Below the pieces are notes generated by a model. That model did not search any database. It was not told where the DNA came from and worked only from the letters and a program-made list of their open reading frames with translations. DNA of 46,607 bases from Lachnospiraceae bacterium. GTDB taxonomy: Bacteria > Bacillota > Clostridia > Lachnospirales > Lachnospiraceae. Positions 19,478 to 29,443 of this stretch are shown one piece after another. The position numbers were made by a program, and so were the translations under genes. The stretch is taken from positions 1 through 46,607 of the forward strand of contig JALETI010000020.1 of NCBI GenBank assembly GCA_022781515.1, given 5' to 3'. The number at the start of each line of letters is the position of its first letter. Position 1 is the first letter of the stretch.

Positions 19478-19990
19478 TTATTCTTCAAACTCCTCATCGT
19501 ATTCTTCATCTTCAAACTCATCGTCATATTCCACATCTTCCAGTGCACCTTCCACCAGCTCTGTATACAGTTCACCATCCAGATGAGCAAGTTCATGGCA
19601 GATGGCACGTGCAAGAAGTTCAGTGCCTTCCACATCGTACTCTTCCATATTCTCATTGAGAGCATGTACTTTTACATATTCCGGTCTTGTAACAATACCA
19701 CGTTTTCCGGGAACACTCAGACAGCCTTCATAACCTGTCTGCTCACCGGAGGTTTCTGTGATAACCGGATTAATCAGAATGATCGGACCTTCTCCCACAT
19801 CGATTACAACAATCCGTTTCAGAATCCCCACCTGTACAGCAGCCAGTCCGCAGCCCTGTGCATCGTACATGGTTTCCAGCATGTCGCTAATCAGCTGCTT
19901 ATTTCTTGCAGTCATTTCTTTTACCGGTTTACTGACTTTACCTAATATTTCATCGCCTTCCACGCGAATTGTTCTTAATGACATATTCAC
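19478..19990 (-). CDS. def: Peptide deformylase with acidic C-terminal tail
   Basis: GCGLAAVQVG, EGCLSVPG, HELAHLDG motifs; C-terminus EDVEYDDEFEDEEYDEEFEE. Confidence 0.93.
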   Translation of the reverse strand: MNMSLRTIRVEGDEILGKVSKPVKEMTARNKQLISDMLETMYDAQGCGLAAVQVGILKRIVVIDVGEGPIILINPVITETSGEQTGYEGCLSVPGKRGIVTRPEYVKVHALNENMEEYDVEGTELLARAICHELAHLDGELYTELVEGALEDVEYDDEFEDEEYDEEFEE

Positions 19991-19996
19991 AACCTC

Positions 19997-22225
19997 CTAA
20001 AGAATATCAAACTGTATCATAACATTTTTTTTGTTTTTCGTCCATTCTGTACTGGAATTAATAAACGCCAGTTCCTGATTCATCAGATCACGGCTCTGAC
20101 ATCTTAAAAAAATATGATAATAATATATATCATTGATTTTTCCAATGGATGCTGCAGAAGGACCAAGAATCTGCATGCCGTTTTCTGCTGCACGTTTTCG
20201 CAGTTCATCTGCTGTCATGGAAGCAAGTTCTGCCGCATTGTGTTCCGATGGAGATGAAAAAATCACCTCCGTCATACAGCTGCATGGAGGATACCGCAGC
20301 ATTTTCCGATACCGGATCTCTTCTTTGTAGAAACTTTCATAACTCTGTCTGGAAGCCGTTTCAATGCTGTAATGATCCGGTTTATACGTCTGAATGATCA
20401 TTTCTCCCGGCAGACCGCTTCTCCCTGCTCTTCCCGCTGCCTGCGTCAGCAGCTGAAATGTACGCTCACAGGCTCGAAAATCATTGGTAAATAAAGAAGT
20501 ATCTGCTGCCAGAGCTCCCACCAGCGTTACCTTTCCAAAATCCAGTCCTTTTACAATCATCTGCGTTCCAATCAGGATATCAGCCTCTTCATTGGAAAAC
20601 TGCTCAATAATCTTTTCATGTCCGTTTTTTCCCTGGGTGGTATCCATATCCATCCGAAGGATACGTGCCTCCGGAAACAGTTCCTGCAGCCGCTCCTCCA
20701 CCTTCTGGGTTCCCGTGCCAAATCCGGCAACATACGGTGATCCGCAGCTGGGACAGGTTCGAACCGGAGGTATGGTATATCCGCAGTAATGACATCTCAG
20801 CTGTCCATTGCGATGCTGCGTCAGGGTCACATCACAATGGGGGCATTTTACCGCCTCTCCGCAGGAACGGCAGCTGACAAAGGTGGAGTATCCCCTTCGA
20901 TTCAGAAACAGCATGGACTGTTCGCCCCGCTCCAGACGCTCCTTCAGTTTTTCATACAGCAGACGGCTGAATATGCTTTTATTTCCTGCTATCATCTCCT
21001 GCCGCATATCCACGACAGAAACAGCCGGAAGCTGTGCATCTTCTCTGGCTCTTTGTTTCATCTGCACCATCCGGTAATTCCCGATTGCCGCCTGATAACA
21101 GGCTTCCATGGACGGTGTGGCAGATCCGAGAACCACCAGTCCATTGCACATCTGTGCCCGCTTGACAGCAATATCTCTGGCATGATATCGGGGTGTTGAC
21201 TCACTTTTATAAGCCCCTTCATGTTCTTCATCCATAATAATCAGTCCAAGATTGGGGAATGGAGTGAATACAGCTGACCTGGGACCGATCATGACATCCA
21301 GAAGACCTTCTTTTGCTTTCAGAAACTGGTCATATCGTTCTCCCTGGGACAGCCGGGAGTTAATAAAAGAAACCCGGTCTCCAAAGCGATTATAAAACCG
21401 CATGACGGTCTGGTAGGTGAGAGCAATTTCCGGAATCAGCACAATCGTCTGTTTCCCCCGCTTACGCATTTCCTCAATCAGTTCCATATACACAAGAGTT
21501 TTTCCACTTCCTGTAATTCCATACAACAGACAGGGGCGTTTTTTTTCCGGACGGAATAATTCCTCCTTAAGCTGCTCCAGCGCCTGTGTCTGGAAAGGAT
21601 TCAAAGTCAGATGATCCTCTTTTCTTTCCTGCTCCCGTATTGGCGTACGGAAAACACTTTTCGACTGAACCTCAATCAGCCCTTTCTGAACCAGACCGCG
21701 GATGACAGCTGCAGAAACATGCAGTTTCTGAGTCACCAGCTCATATGGTACAGCTCCCTTTTCCGGAATGGCGTTAAGCAGACGGACCCGTGCATGATTA
21801 TTTTTGCGGATATATTCGTTTAAACTGGAAGAATACGTTTCCGGATCCACTTTTCTTCTGATTTCCTTTTTTTCTATCTGTCTGATCTTTCTGGCCACGG
21901 GGAGCACCGTTTTGAGGCACTGAATCATTGCGGCACCATACTGTCGTTTCATCCAGGCAGCCAGTTCAATCAGCTGTGATTCAACCGGAATTCCATCATC
22001 GGGAATCTCCAGTATTTCCTTGATCCGTACAGGGTCACAGACCGGTTTCTCCTCCAGCTCCATCACATAGGCTTTCACCGGGCGGTTTCCTTTTCCAAGG
22101 GGAACCAGTACCTGCTGACCGGGTCTGATACATCCGATCAGCCGGTCCGGTATTCTGTACTGAAATGTTTTATCAAGATTTCCACTGGTAATATCCAGAA
22201 TAACCTGTACGTATTGCTCGTTCAG
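19997..22225 (-). CDS. priA: Primosomal protein N' (replication restart helicase)
   Basis: Helicase motifs GITGSGKT, DEEH, GSATPSME, zinc fingers CRSCGEAVKCPHCDVTLTQH. The track starts at an internal GTG (22078), but the same frame extends 49 codons upstream as (CTG)NEQYVQVILDITSGNLDKTFQYRIPDRLIGCIRPGQQVLVPLGKGNRPVKAYVM, a typical PriA N-terminus, behind GGAGG. Confidence 0.92.
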   Translation of the reverse strand: MNEQYVQVILDITSGNLDKTFQYRIPDRLIGCIRPGQQVLVPLGKGNRPVKAYVMELEEKPVCDPVRIKEILEIPDDGIPVESQLIELAAWMKRQYGAAMIQCLKTVLPVARKIRQIEKKEIRRKVDPETYSSSLNEYIRKNNHARVRLLNAIPEKGAVPYELVTQKLHVSAAVIRGLVQKGLIEVQSKSVFRTPIREQERKEDHLTLNPFQTQALEQLKEELFRPEKKRPCLLYGITGSGKTLVYMELIEEMRKRGKQTIVLIPEIALTYQTVMRFYNRFGDRVSFINSRLSQGERYDQFLKAKEGLLDVMIGPRSAVFTPFPNLGLIIMDEEHEGAYKSESTPRYHARDIAVKRAQMCNGLVVLGSATPSMEACYQAAIGNYRMVQMKQRAREDAQLPAVSVVDMRQEMIAGNKSIFSRLLYEKLKERLERGEQSMLFLNRRGYSTFVSCRSCGEAVKCPHCDVTLTQHRNGQLRCHYCGYTIPPVRTCPSCGSPYVAGFGTGTQKVEERLQELFPEARILRMDMDTTQGKNGHEKIIEQFSNEEADILIGTQMIVKGLDFGKVTLVGALAADTSLFTNDFRACERTFQLLTQAAGRAGRSGLPGEMIIQTYKPDHYSIETASRQSYESFYKEEIRYRKMLRYPPCSCMTEVIFSSPSEHNAAELASMTADELRKRAAENGMQILGPSAASIGKINDIYYYHIFLRCQSRDLMNQELAFINSSTEWTKNKKNVMIQFDIL

Positions 22226-22227
22226 AG

Positions 22228-23604
22228 TTATGCCTCCCTTTCCCTGACTGCATCAATCACTTCTTTTAATTTCATGGAATTGGAACCCTTAAACAGAATC
22301 ATATCGTCCTCATTGATATACCCTTTCAGCCACTCTGCTGCCTCTGCATTGGTTCTGAAATATTTCGTCGGAACATCACTGTACTGATCAATTGCACGAC
22401 CGATCCACCAGGAAAGATCTCCGATCATGACAAAGGTGTCAATTCGTTTATCCACTGCATAAACACCAACATCAAAATGGTATTCCGGTGCCTTTTCTCC
22501 CAGTTCCAGCATATCCGCCAGAACCGCAATCTTACGACCTCCGGCACTCATGGAATCCAGTACCTGCAAAGCCGCCTTCATGGAATCCGGACTTGCATTA
22601 TATGCATCATCAATAATGGTAATTCCTCTGTCCTCAATGATTTCCAGTCTTCTGGAAAAGCCTTCAAACTGTTCCAGTGCATCCACAGCGCCCCGGATAT
22701 CAATGCCCATTTCAGCAGAAACCGCAAGGGCAGCCATGGCATTCATCACATTATGAATTCCGGGAACCTTCAGGGCAACTGTATAGATCTTTCCTTCAAT
22801 GAATGCATCAAATACAGCCCTGTTGTTTTCGGTACGAATATTCTGAACCTGATATTTGCAGCCTGGACCGCTGCCGTAAAACACAATCCGGATATTCCGG
22901 TCTGTTTTTACTTCCGCAAGAATGGGATCGTCTCCATTCAGAATCAGAACGCCTCCGTCTTTCATACCATCGATAATATGAAGTTTTTCCGCACAGATAT
23001 TCTGCTGGCTGCCCAGATTTTCAATATGGGAAATGCCGATATTAGTCATAACGGCATAATCCACACAGGCAACATTGGAAATCCGTGCCATTTCACCGGG
23101 AAGGCTCATACCCATTTCCAGAACGGCAGCTTCATCCTCAGGAGACATCTGGGATAAAGTCAGGGGAACGCCAATCTGCCCGTTGAAATTTCCCTTGGTG
23201 GAAAAAACATTTTTCCCGGAGGATAATGCTGTAAATACCATCTCCCGGGTGGATGTTTTCCCCACGCTGCCGGTAATTCCGACAATGGGAAAATCCAGTC
23301 TGTTTTTCCGGTACCATCTGCCCAGATCCTGCAGTGCTGTCATGGTATCCTTGATAAGAATCACAGGACCCTTACCGATTTCCACATCTTCCCGCATACT
23401 CAAAGATGCAGCAGCACCATTATCAAAGGCTTTTCCGATAAAATCATGGGCATCTGCCCGTTCCCCCACAAAAGGAACAAACAGATCTTCCCCTTCCATT
23501 TTTCTTGAGTCGATACTGATATTTTTCAGTACAACGGATTCATCACCGGACAGAAGTCTTCCTCCGGTGGCTTCCAGTACTTCTTTTACTGTCATTGAAA
23601 CCAT
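22228..23604 (-). CDS. murF: UDP-N-acetylmuramoyl-tripeptide--D-alanyl-D-alanine ligase
   Basis: VGITGSVGKTSTREMV, NFNGQIGVPLTL, DDAYNASPDSMKAAL. Confidence 0.95.
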   Translation of the reverse strand: MVSMTVKEVLEATGGRLLSGDESVVLKNISIDSRKMEGEDLFVPFVGERADAHDFIGKAFDNGAAASLSMREDVEIGKGPVILIKDTMTALQDLGRWYRKNRLDFPIVGITGSVGKTSTREMVFTALSSGKNVFSTKGNFNGQIGVPLTLSQMSPEDEAAVLEMGMSLPGEMARISNVACVDYAVMTNIGISHIENLGSQQNICAEKLHIIDGMKDGGVLILNGDDPILAEVKTDRNIRIVFYGSGPGCKYQVQNIRTENNRAVFDAFIEGKIYTVALKVPGIHNVMNAMAALAVSAEMGIDIRGAVDALEQFEGFSRRLEIIEDRGITIIDDAYNASPDSMKAALQVLDSMSAGGRKIAVLADMLELGEKAPEYHFDVGVYAVDKRIDTFVMIGDLSWWIGRAIDQYSDVPTKYFRTNAEAAEWLKGYINEDDMILFKGSNSMKLKEVIDAVREREA

Positions 23605-25059
23605 TTATAAAAACTCCTTTGCAACCTCACAGTCATCAAACGGATATCTTACTCCTTCGATCTCCTGATAGTCCTCATGTCCCTTACCAATAATACAGAT
23701 CATATCCCCTTCTTCCGCATGGGTAATGCTGTAGCCGATTGCTTCTCTTCTGTCAGGGATTACTTTATAAATACCATCGGTTTTTCTCATACCGGTCAGG
23801 ATATCTTCAATAATATCTTCTACTTTTTCAAAACGGGAATTATCTGCAGTAATAATGGAAAAGTCTGCCATTTTACCGCCAATTTCTCCCATTTCAAAAC
23901 GGCGCAGTCTGGAACGATTGCCGCCGCATCCGAAAATAACCACCAGACGTCTGGGATTGTAGGAACGAAGGGTTTTCAGCAGACTCTCCATGCTGACTGC
24001 ATTATGCGCATAATCTACAATTACGGTCTTATCATCAGAAGTATAGACAATTTCCATACGTCCGCGCACACGAACTTCAGCCAATGCCTGATTCACAACT
24101 TCTTCGGTCACGCCGATGGCAGAACAAACACTGACTGCTGCCACGGCATTCATGGCATTGAAATAGCCGGGCATATTCACTCTGACATGAATTTTGCCAA
24201 TGGCTTTACCTTCAATGGCAAAGGATAAACCAAGGAAACCATGGGCTTTCAGATAATCAATTTCTTCCATGCGGATATCCGCATCTTCGGATTCCCCATA
24301 GCTGTAAAGTCTGCATGTATGACCTTTAATCATTTCATGATAATGTTCATCATCCCGATTTACATAGCCGACCTTACTCATCTGCAGAATCTGTCTCTTA
24401 TAATCCAGATATTCCTCGAAATCTGCATGTTCATCGGGACCGATATGGTCGGGGGAAATATTGGTAAATAACGCATAATCGAAGAAGAAGCCAGCCACTC
24501 GGTTCATTTTGATACCCTGGGAAGACACTTCCATCACCATATATTCACAGCCGGCTTCTACCATTTCTGCAAAATACGCTTCCAGTTCATAGGATTCCGG
24601 CGTAGTGTTTTTCGTGGGGTAATGCTTTCCGGCAATCCAGGCACCGTTGGTGCCGATCAGTCCAACCTTGCGTCCGGAATCCTCCAGAATTTTCTTAACC
24701 ATATAAGAAGTCGTGGTTTTCCCCTTTGTTCCGGTGATGCCAATGGTGGTCATCTTTTCTGCAGGATAATCAAAGTAGGCTGCTGACATATAGGCCAGTG
24801 CTTTTCTTGCAGATTCCACATAAATAACTGCTGCATTGCCCTGCACTTCAACCTTTTTTTCTACGATAACTGCTGCTGCGCCCTTTTCAATGGCGGAAGG
24901 AATATAATCATGTGCGTCGTTGCGAGTACCGCTGATGCACAAAAATACACATCCTTCTGTCGCTTTACGGGAATCGTAAACCAGCTCCGTAATTTCCGTA
25001 TCAAGGCTTCCTTTTAATACTTCAAAATCAAGTTTTTCCAGTAATTTACCTAATTTCAT
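23605..25059 (-). CDS. murE: UDP-N-acetylmuramoyl-L-alanyl-D-glutamate ligase
   Basis: TIGITGTKGKTTTSYMV, NTTPES, TNISPDHIGPDEHADFEEYLDYK, IVDYAHNAVSME, IIGKGHEDYQEI. Confidence 0.93.
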   Translation of the reverse strand: MKLGKLLEKLDFEVLKGSLDTEITELVYDSRKATEGCVFLCISGTRNDAHDYIPSAIEKGAAAVIVEKKVEVQGNAAVIYVESARKALAYMSAAYFDYPAEKMTTIGITGTKGKTTTSYMVKKILEDSGRKVGLIGTNGAWIAGKHYPTKNTTPESYELEAYFAEMVEAGCEYMVMEVSSQGIKMNRVAGFFFDYALFTNISPDHIGPDEHADFEEYLDYKRQILQMSKVGYVNRDDEHYHEMIKGHTCRLYSYGESEDADIRMEEIDYLKAHGFLGLSFAIEGKAIGKIHVRVNMPGYFNAMNAVAAVSVCSAIGVTEEVVNQALAEVRVRGRMEIVYTSDDKTVIVDYAHNAVSMESLLKTLRSYNPRRLVVIFGCGGNRSRLRRFEMGEIGGKMADFSIITADNSRFEKVEDIIEDILTGMRKTDGIYKVIPDRREAIGYSITHAEEGDMICIIGKGHEDYQEIEGVRYPFDDCEVAKEFL

Positions 25060-25070
25060 ACACATACCTC

Positions 25071-28000
25071 TCAATTTCCCATGATTAATTCATTGAATTC
25101 TTCCATGCTCATAAGAATTTTTCTGGGCTTTGTTCCATCTTCTTCACCGACGACACCGGCATCCGCCAGCTGATCCATGATACGGGCTGCACGATTAAAT
25201 CCAATTTTAAAATTACGCTGCAGCGCACCGATGGAAGCCTTGTCCTTTTCTATGATAAAACGGGCTGCACTTTCAAAGTATTCATCCCGTTCTGTCCGAA
25301 GATTGTTGCTTTCCTGCACACTGGTGATCATCTGTTCCATCTGTTCCCTGCCGGAAATCTCACCATTATTTTTATATAAATATTCCACAACATCGGAAAC
25401 TTCTGTATCGGAAATAAATGCTCCCTGCACACGTACCGGTTTGGGCAGGCCATATGGATAGAACAGCATATCACCCTTTCCAAGCAGTTTTTCCGCTCCA
25501 TTCATATCAATGATGGTTCGGGAATCCACACCGGAGGAAACAGCAAATGCGATACGGGATGGTACATTTGCCTTGATCAGACCGGTGATAACGTTGACCG
25601 AAGGACGCTGGGTTGCAAGAACCAGATGAATGCCGGCAGCTCTTGCCATCTGCGCAAGACGGCAGATGGCTTCTTCCACTTCACCGGGGGATACCATCAT
25701 CAGGTCTGCCAGTTCGTCTACAATGATAACCATCTGATACATGAGGGGTTCATCCAGCTGCGGATTCCTTCTTTTTTCTTCCTTCAGTTTTTCATTAAAT
25801 CCTTCCAGATTTCGTACATTGTATTCCGCAAATTTCTTATATCTGCTGTTCATCTCATCCACAGCCCACCGCAGTGCATTGGCTGCCTTTCGGGCATCGG
25901 TTACAACAGGAACCAGCAGATGGGGAATCCCGTTATAGACACTTAATTCAACCACCTTCGGATCCACCATGATCAATTTGACTTCGCTGGGATCGGCCTT
26001 GTAAATAATACTCATAACCAGGGTATTGATACAGACAGATTTACCGGAACCAGTGGCTCCGGCGATCAGAAGATGGGGCATCTTGGCCAGATCTGCCAGA
26101 ACAATTTTCCCGCTGATATCCCGGCCCACCGCCACTGTCAGTCTGGATCGGGCTCTGTTGAAGTCACCGGATTCAACCAGTTCACGGAAACCGACAATGG
26201 AATTGTCCTGATTGGGCACCTCAATACCAATGGCTGATTTTCCCGGAATCGGTGCTTCAATTCGAATATCGGATGCAGCCAGAGCCAGCTTGATATCATC
26301 CTGCAATGCCACAATTCTGCTGACCTTTACACCGGGCTCCGGTTCCAGTTCATATCTCGTGACAGAAGGGCCAACGGAAATACCTGTCATTTTGACCTTT
26401 ACACCAAAGCTCTCCAGTGTTTCTCCCAGTTTTTTCCGTGTCATTTCCTGAGCAGAGCCCACAGAACCGCTGAAAGCCTTATTGGCACGAAGAAGACTGG
26501 TGGGCGGTTTTTTATACACAACCGGTGCCTTCGTCTTCGGTTTCGGTCCATTGGGCACAGGAGTAAATGATACCGCCCCAGATGTACTCCGACTGCCTTC
26601 CGAGGTCTCTTTTTTCCAGATACTCTCTGACGGAGCCGTATGAAGAACATGCACTGGCTTTTTCTGTTCCGTTCCTGTTTTCATGGCTTCAGAAATGGGC
26701 CCATCCTCCGGCAGCACCACATGTTCCGTCAGATCCACTGCTGTTTCCTTTTCATCTTCATACGCAGTCCAATCTTCTTTTTCATCTCCATACGCAGTCC
26801 AATCTTCCTTTTCTTCTGCATTTTTGCTGTCCGTCGGCAGTTCAGCAGGGAAACGATCTTCCGATTCCGGATTGAATTCCGATAGATCAGAAGTTTCTGA
26901 AAAATCAAATTCATCATAGTCAGAGTCGGAATAGCCTTTCCGGTCCGTTTCCGGAAAATCATCTTCCGGGAAAACAATTTCAGAAAGGGAGTCTGCACCG
27001 GAATAACGGTCTCTGAATGAAGAATCTGAAAACAGCCGGATTCCGTCAAATGCAATAAAGGACTCCATTGTGTTCTCTTGTTGTCCGTTTTTCTCCGGCA
27101 CAAACAGATTTACATCAAATCCCATTTCTTTCAGAGACTGACTGGTATGTACAACAGAATGATCGGATTGATCTGACCAGTTCCGGTCTGCCGCATCCGA
27201 CAATCCCGCTGCGGCTTCCCTGGCTGAATCAGAAGCCGAACCGTTTTTCCGACGGAAAATTTCTTTCCAGTCACAAGCAAAACCGGCAGTCCTTTTTTTC
27301 TCCTCTTCTGAGACGGGTATTGATTGTTCTTTCTTTTTTTCTCTGTCATTTTTTCCGGTCCCATCCAGAAATGGCAACGTCTGCTTCAGGAAATCCCCTC
27401 TTCGGTCCTTTCGATCCAGATGCAGTCTGAGACCTTTGTCTGCATATCGGTCTGTTCCAGCTCTCTCCTGCTCTTCTGTATTCCAATCATCGTTCTCATA
27501 ACCGGACCGATCCGTTTCTTCTAACCAGTCTTCCGAACCATCCTCTGTTTCTTCTCTGGAAAACAGATTCTGAATCCGATCCTTTGCCTGACCAAAACCA
27601 TTTTCAAGCAATTCTTTTGCACTGTCTGCCTGATTTTTTAAGGTCAGGAGAACCGATCTTCCCGTGATCAGAATTCCTGTGATCACAAGCATCAGAATCA
27701 CAACCACCATGGATGCCACGGTTCCCGCAATGTGCTGCATTCCACCGGCAATCAGACCACCGGCCACACCGCCGTAAACCCCTTTCTGACTGATCGTAAA
27801 ATAATACACCAGAGAAAACGGCTGTGTTTCACTGATTGTCAGAAGATGAATCAGACAGCAGGTTAATACATATATGGAGGCCCCAAGACGGACTCGCTGC
27901 ACTGCTGCACTGCTTCCCGGATTTGACAGCAGAAAAACATATCCGATAAACAACAGAATCGGAAGTATATATGCCATACAGCCAAACATCCCATGCATAA

Positions 28001-28304
28001 AAGCATACAGTACTTCCCCGATACCAAGACACAGATGGAAATTGCACATCATCAGAATAATGGCTGCTCCCAGTGCGGAAAATATGCGTACTTCCAGACT
28101 CAGCTGCTGAACCGTTCCGGCATTCTTCCCTTTCTGATTCCTTTTTAATTTAAACGGATTGTTGGCCATAAGCCGTTCTTTGCTGAATTTATCGGTTATC
28201 TTTTCCTTTTTTTTGCCAGCGGAAGTTTTTCTTCCTGTATTTTTTTTCTGATTTACACTCATATTAACTGATTTTTCTGCTGTCTTCCTGCCAGCACCTG
28301 CCAT
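25071..28304 (-). CDS. ftsK: FtsK/SpoIIIE DNA translocase
   Basis: N-terminal TM segments, long acidic linker, [30 protein letters not shown]-terminal winged-helix (gamma) domain [24 protein letters not shown]. Confidence 0.96.
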   Translation of the reverse strand: MAGAGRKTAEKSVNMSVNQKKNTGRKTSAGKKKEKITDKFSKERLMANNPFKLKRNQKGKNAGTVQQLSLEVRIFSALGAAIILMMCNFHLCLGIGEVLYAFMHGMFGCMAYILPILLFIGYVFLLSNPGSSAAVQRVRLGASIYVLTCCLIHLLTISETQPFSLVYYFTISQKGVYGGVAGGLIAGGMQHIAGTVASMVVVILMLVITGILITGRSVLLTLKNQADSAKELLENGFGQAKDRIQNLFSREETEDGSEDWLEETDRSGYENDDWNTEEQERAGTDRYADKGLRLHLDRKDRRGDFLKQTLPFLDGTGKNDREKKKEQSIPVSEEEKKRTAGFACDWKEIFRRKNGSASDSAREAAAGLSDAADRNWSDQSDHSVVHTSQSLKEMGFDVNLFVPEKNGQQENTMESFIAFDGIRLFSDSSFRDRYSGADSLSEIVFPEDDFPETDRKGYSDSDYDEFDFSETSDLSEFNPESEDRFPAELPTDSKNAEEKEDWTAYGDEKEDWTAYEDEKETAVDLTEHVVLPEDGPISEAMKTGTEQKKPVHVLHTAPSESIWKKETSEGSRSTSGAVSFTPVPNGPKPKTKAPVVYKKPPTSLLRANKAFSGSVGSAQEMTRKKLGETLESFGVKVKMTGISVGPSVTRYELEPEPGVKVSRIVALQDDIKLALAASDIRIEAPIPGKSAIGIEVPNQDNSIVGFRELVESGDFNRARSRLTVAVGRDISGKIVLADLAKMPHLLIAGATGSGKSVCINTLVMSIIYKADPSEVKLIMVDPKVVELSVYNGIPHLLVPVVTDARKAANALRWAVDEMNSRYKKFAEYNVRNLEGFNEKLKEEKRRNPQLDEPLMYQMVIIVDELADLMMVSPGEVEEAICRLAQMARAAGIHLVLATQRPSVNVITGLIKANVPSRIAFAVSSGVDSRTIIDMNGAEKLLGKGDMLFYPYGLPKPVRVQGAFISDTEVSDVVEYLYKNNGEISGREQMEQMITSVQESNNLRTERDEYFESAARFIIEKDKASIGALQRNFKIGFNRAARIMDQLADAGVVGEEDGTKPRKILMSMEEFNELIMGN
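26755..26814. repeat. 30-bp x2 tandem repeat inside the ftsK linker
   Basis: TCTTCATACGCAGTCCAATCTTCTTTTTCA / TCTCCATACGCAGTCCAATCTTCCTTTTCT, encoding repeated EKEDWTAY. Confidence 0.9.
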
Positions 28305-28338
28305 CTAATCACCTCTGTTTTCACATTTTGCATGTGCT

Positions 28339-28367
28339 ATTATAGCCGATTTGCCATGATAACTCAA
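28339..28367 (-). promoter_or_regulatory. Promoter for the ftsK operon (TTGAGT-N17-TATAAT)
   Basis: Minus strand TTGAGTTATCATGGCAAATCGGCTATAAT. Confidence 0.6.
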
Positions 28368-28443
28368 CCTTTTTGACATATGTGAATGATTTTCTGCTTC
28401 TGACACATCCTATCAGTGTCAAAAAAAAGGAAAGGAACATGTT

Positions 28444-29220
28444 ATGAAAAACAGAAATAATACAGAACAACCCCAAAATACAGACAGCTATGAAATGGAA
28501 GATAACAGACAAAGCAAGACTGATGAACGTTCCCGTCTGATCTATGATACCGGTGAAGCCTGTCTGGCAGACAGCTGTACCAGCCACAATATTCATCTTC
28601 TGACCATCATCGGCGAAATTGAAGGGCATGAATGTGCCGGAAATCAGGTAAAGTCTACGAAATATGAACATATCCTGCCCCGTCTTGGAATCATTGAAGA
28701 TGACTGCACCATTGACGGACTGCTGATCCTGCTGAATACAACCGGAGGGGATGTGGATGCAGGACTCAGCATTGCGGAAATGATTGCCTCCATGAGCAAA
28801 CCTTCTGTTTCACTGGTTCTGGGAGCCAGCCATTCCATCGGCGTTCCCCTTGCAGTCAGTACCACCTGGTCCTTTATTGTACCCACCGGAACCATGATCA
28901 TCCATCCTGTGCAGATGAGCGGAAGAGTCATCGGGGCACCACAGACATTTGAATATAACAAAAGAATACAGGATCGCATTACCGGTTTTATTGCCGATCA
29001 CAGTTCTGCTGCCAAAGAAGATCTGGAAAAAATGATGATGGAAAATACAAAACTGACCAAAGATCTCGGTACTCTCCTGATCGGCGAAGAAGCCGTGCAG
29101 CGGGGAATCATCCATGAAGTGGGTGGGATACAGCATGCCCTGCAGAAACTGCATCGGCTGATCCGTGAACAGGCATCTTCTATAGAACAGGCATCTTCTG
29201 TAAAAGACAGACACTCATAA
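28444..29220 (+). CDS. tepA: ClpP-class serine protease, TepA (translocation-enhancing protein) type
   Basis: HLLTIIGEIEGHE, LLNTTGGDVDAGLSIAEMIASMSKP, VLGASHSIGVPLAVS, MIIHPVQMSG. SD AGGAAAGGA. Confidence 0.85.
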   Translation: MKNRNNTEQPQNTDSYEMEDNRQSKTDERSRLIYDTGEACLADSCTSHNIHLLTIIGEIEGHECAGNQVKSTKYEHILPRLGIIEDDCTIDGLLILLNTTGGDVDAGLSIAEMIASMSKPSVSLVLGASHSIGVPLAVSTTWSFIVPTGTMIIHPVQMSGRVIGAPQTFEYNKRIQDRITGFIADHSSAAKEDLEKMMMENTKLTKDLGTLLIGEEAVQRGIIHEVGGIQHALQKLHRLIREQASSIEQASSVKDRHS

Positions 29221-29228
29221 CTTCTGAC

Positions 29229-29257
29229 TTGTGCTTTTTCCATATTCAGAGTATAAT
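29229..29257 (+). promoter_or_regulatory. Promoter TTGTGC-N17-TATAAT immediately upstream of repeat copy 2
   Basis: TTGTGC 29229-29234, 17-nt spacer, TATAAT 29252-29257; predicted +1 about 29264. Confidence 0.6.
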
Positions 29258-29264
29258 ATTTTCA

Positions 29265-29355
29265 TTCAAATCGACGCTTGCGGAGATTTGGCGCCGGATT
29301 CGGTTTGCAAAGCAAACATTTTCCTATTCGAATCCGTGCGCATCCCCGCGGAGCG
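29265..29355 (+). repeat. Dispersed structured repeat, copy 2
   Basis: TTCAAATCGACGCTTGCGGAGATTTGGCGCCGGATTCGGTTTGCAAAGCAAACATTTTCCTATTCGAATCCGTGCGCATCCCCGCGGAGCG. Homologous to copies 1 and 3. Confidence 0.9.
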
Positions 29356-29358
29356 TTT

Positions 29359-29443
29359 ATCTCAGTCAGAGATTGTACTCTCACTGAAACAAGTTTGTTA
29401 TTACTCATCACCTATAGAGGTGAGAGTCTTCTCTGACTGAGAT
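29359..29443 (+). other. Long two-part stem-loop in the leader of the His-rich gene
   Basis: ATCTCAGTCAGAGA (29359-29372) pairs with TCTCTGACTGAGAT (29430-29443), 14 bp; nested ACTCTCAC (29377-29384) pairs with GTGAGAGT (29420-29427), 8 bp. Confidence 0.8.

Noticed and set aside
22477-24228. Plus-strand ORFs such as 22477-23157, 23075-23668 and 23677-24228
   Set aside because: Antisense to murF/murE, low-information translations.
29158-29220. 18-bp near-duplicate (GAACAGGCATCTTCTRTA x2) at the tepA 3' end
   Set aside because: Minor in-frame duplication giving EQASSIEQASSV in a tail; no functional inference warranted.
29359-29443. Considered as a simple intrinsic terminator
   Set aside because: The stem is long and stable but is not followed by a T run, and it lies upstream of a well-formed SD/ORF; leader structure is more likely.
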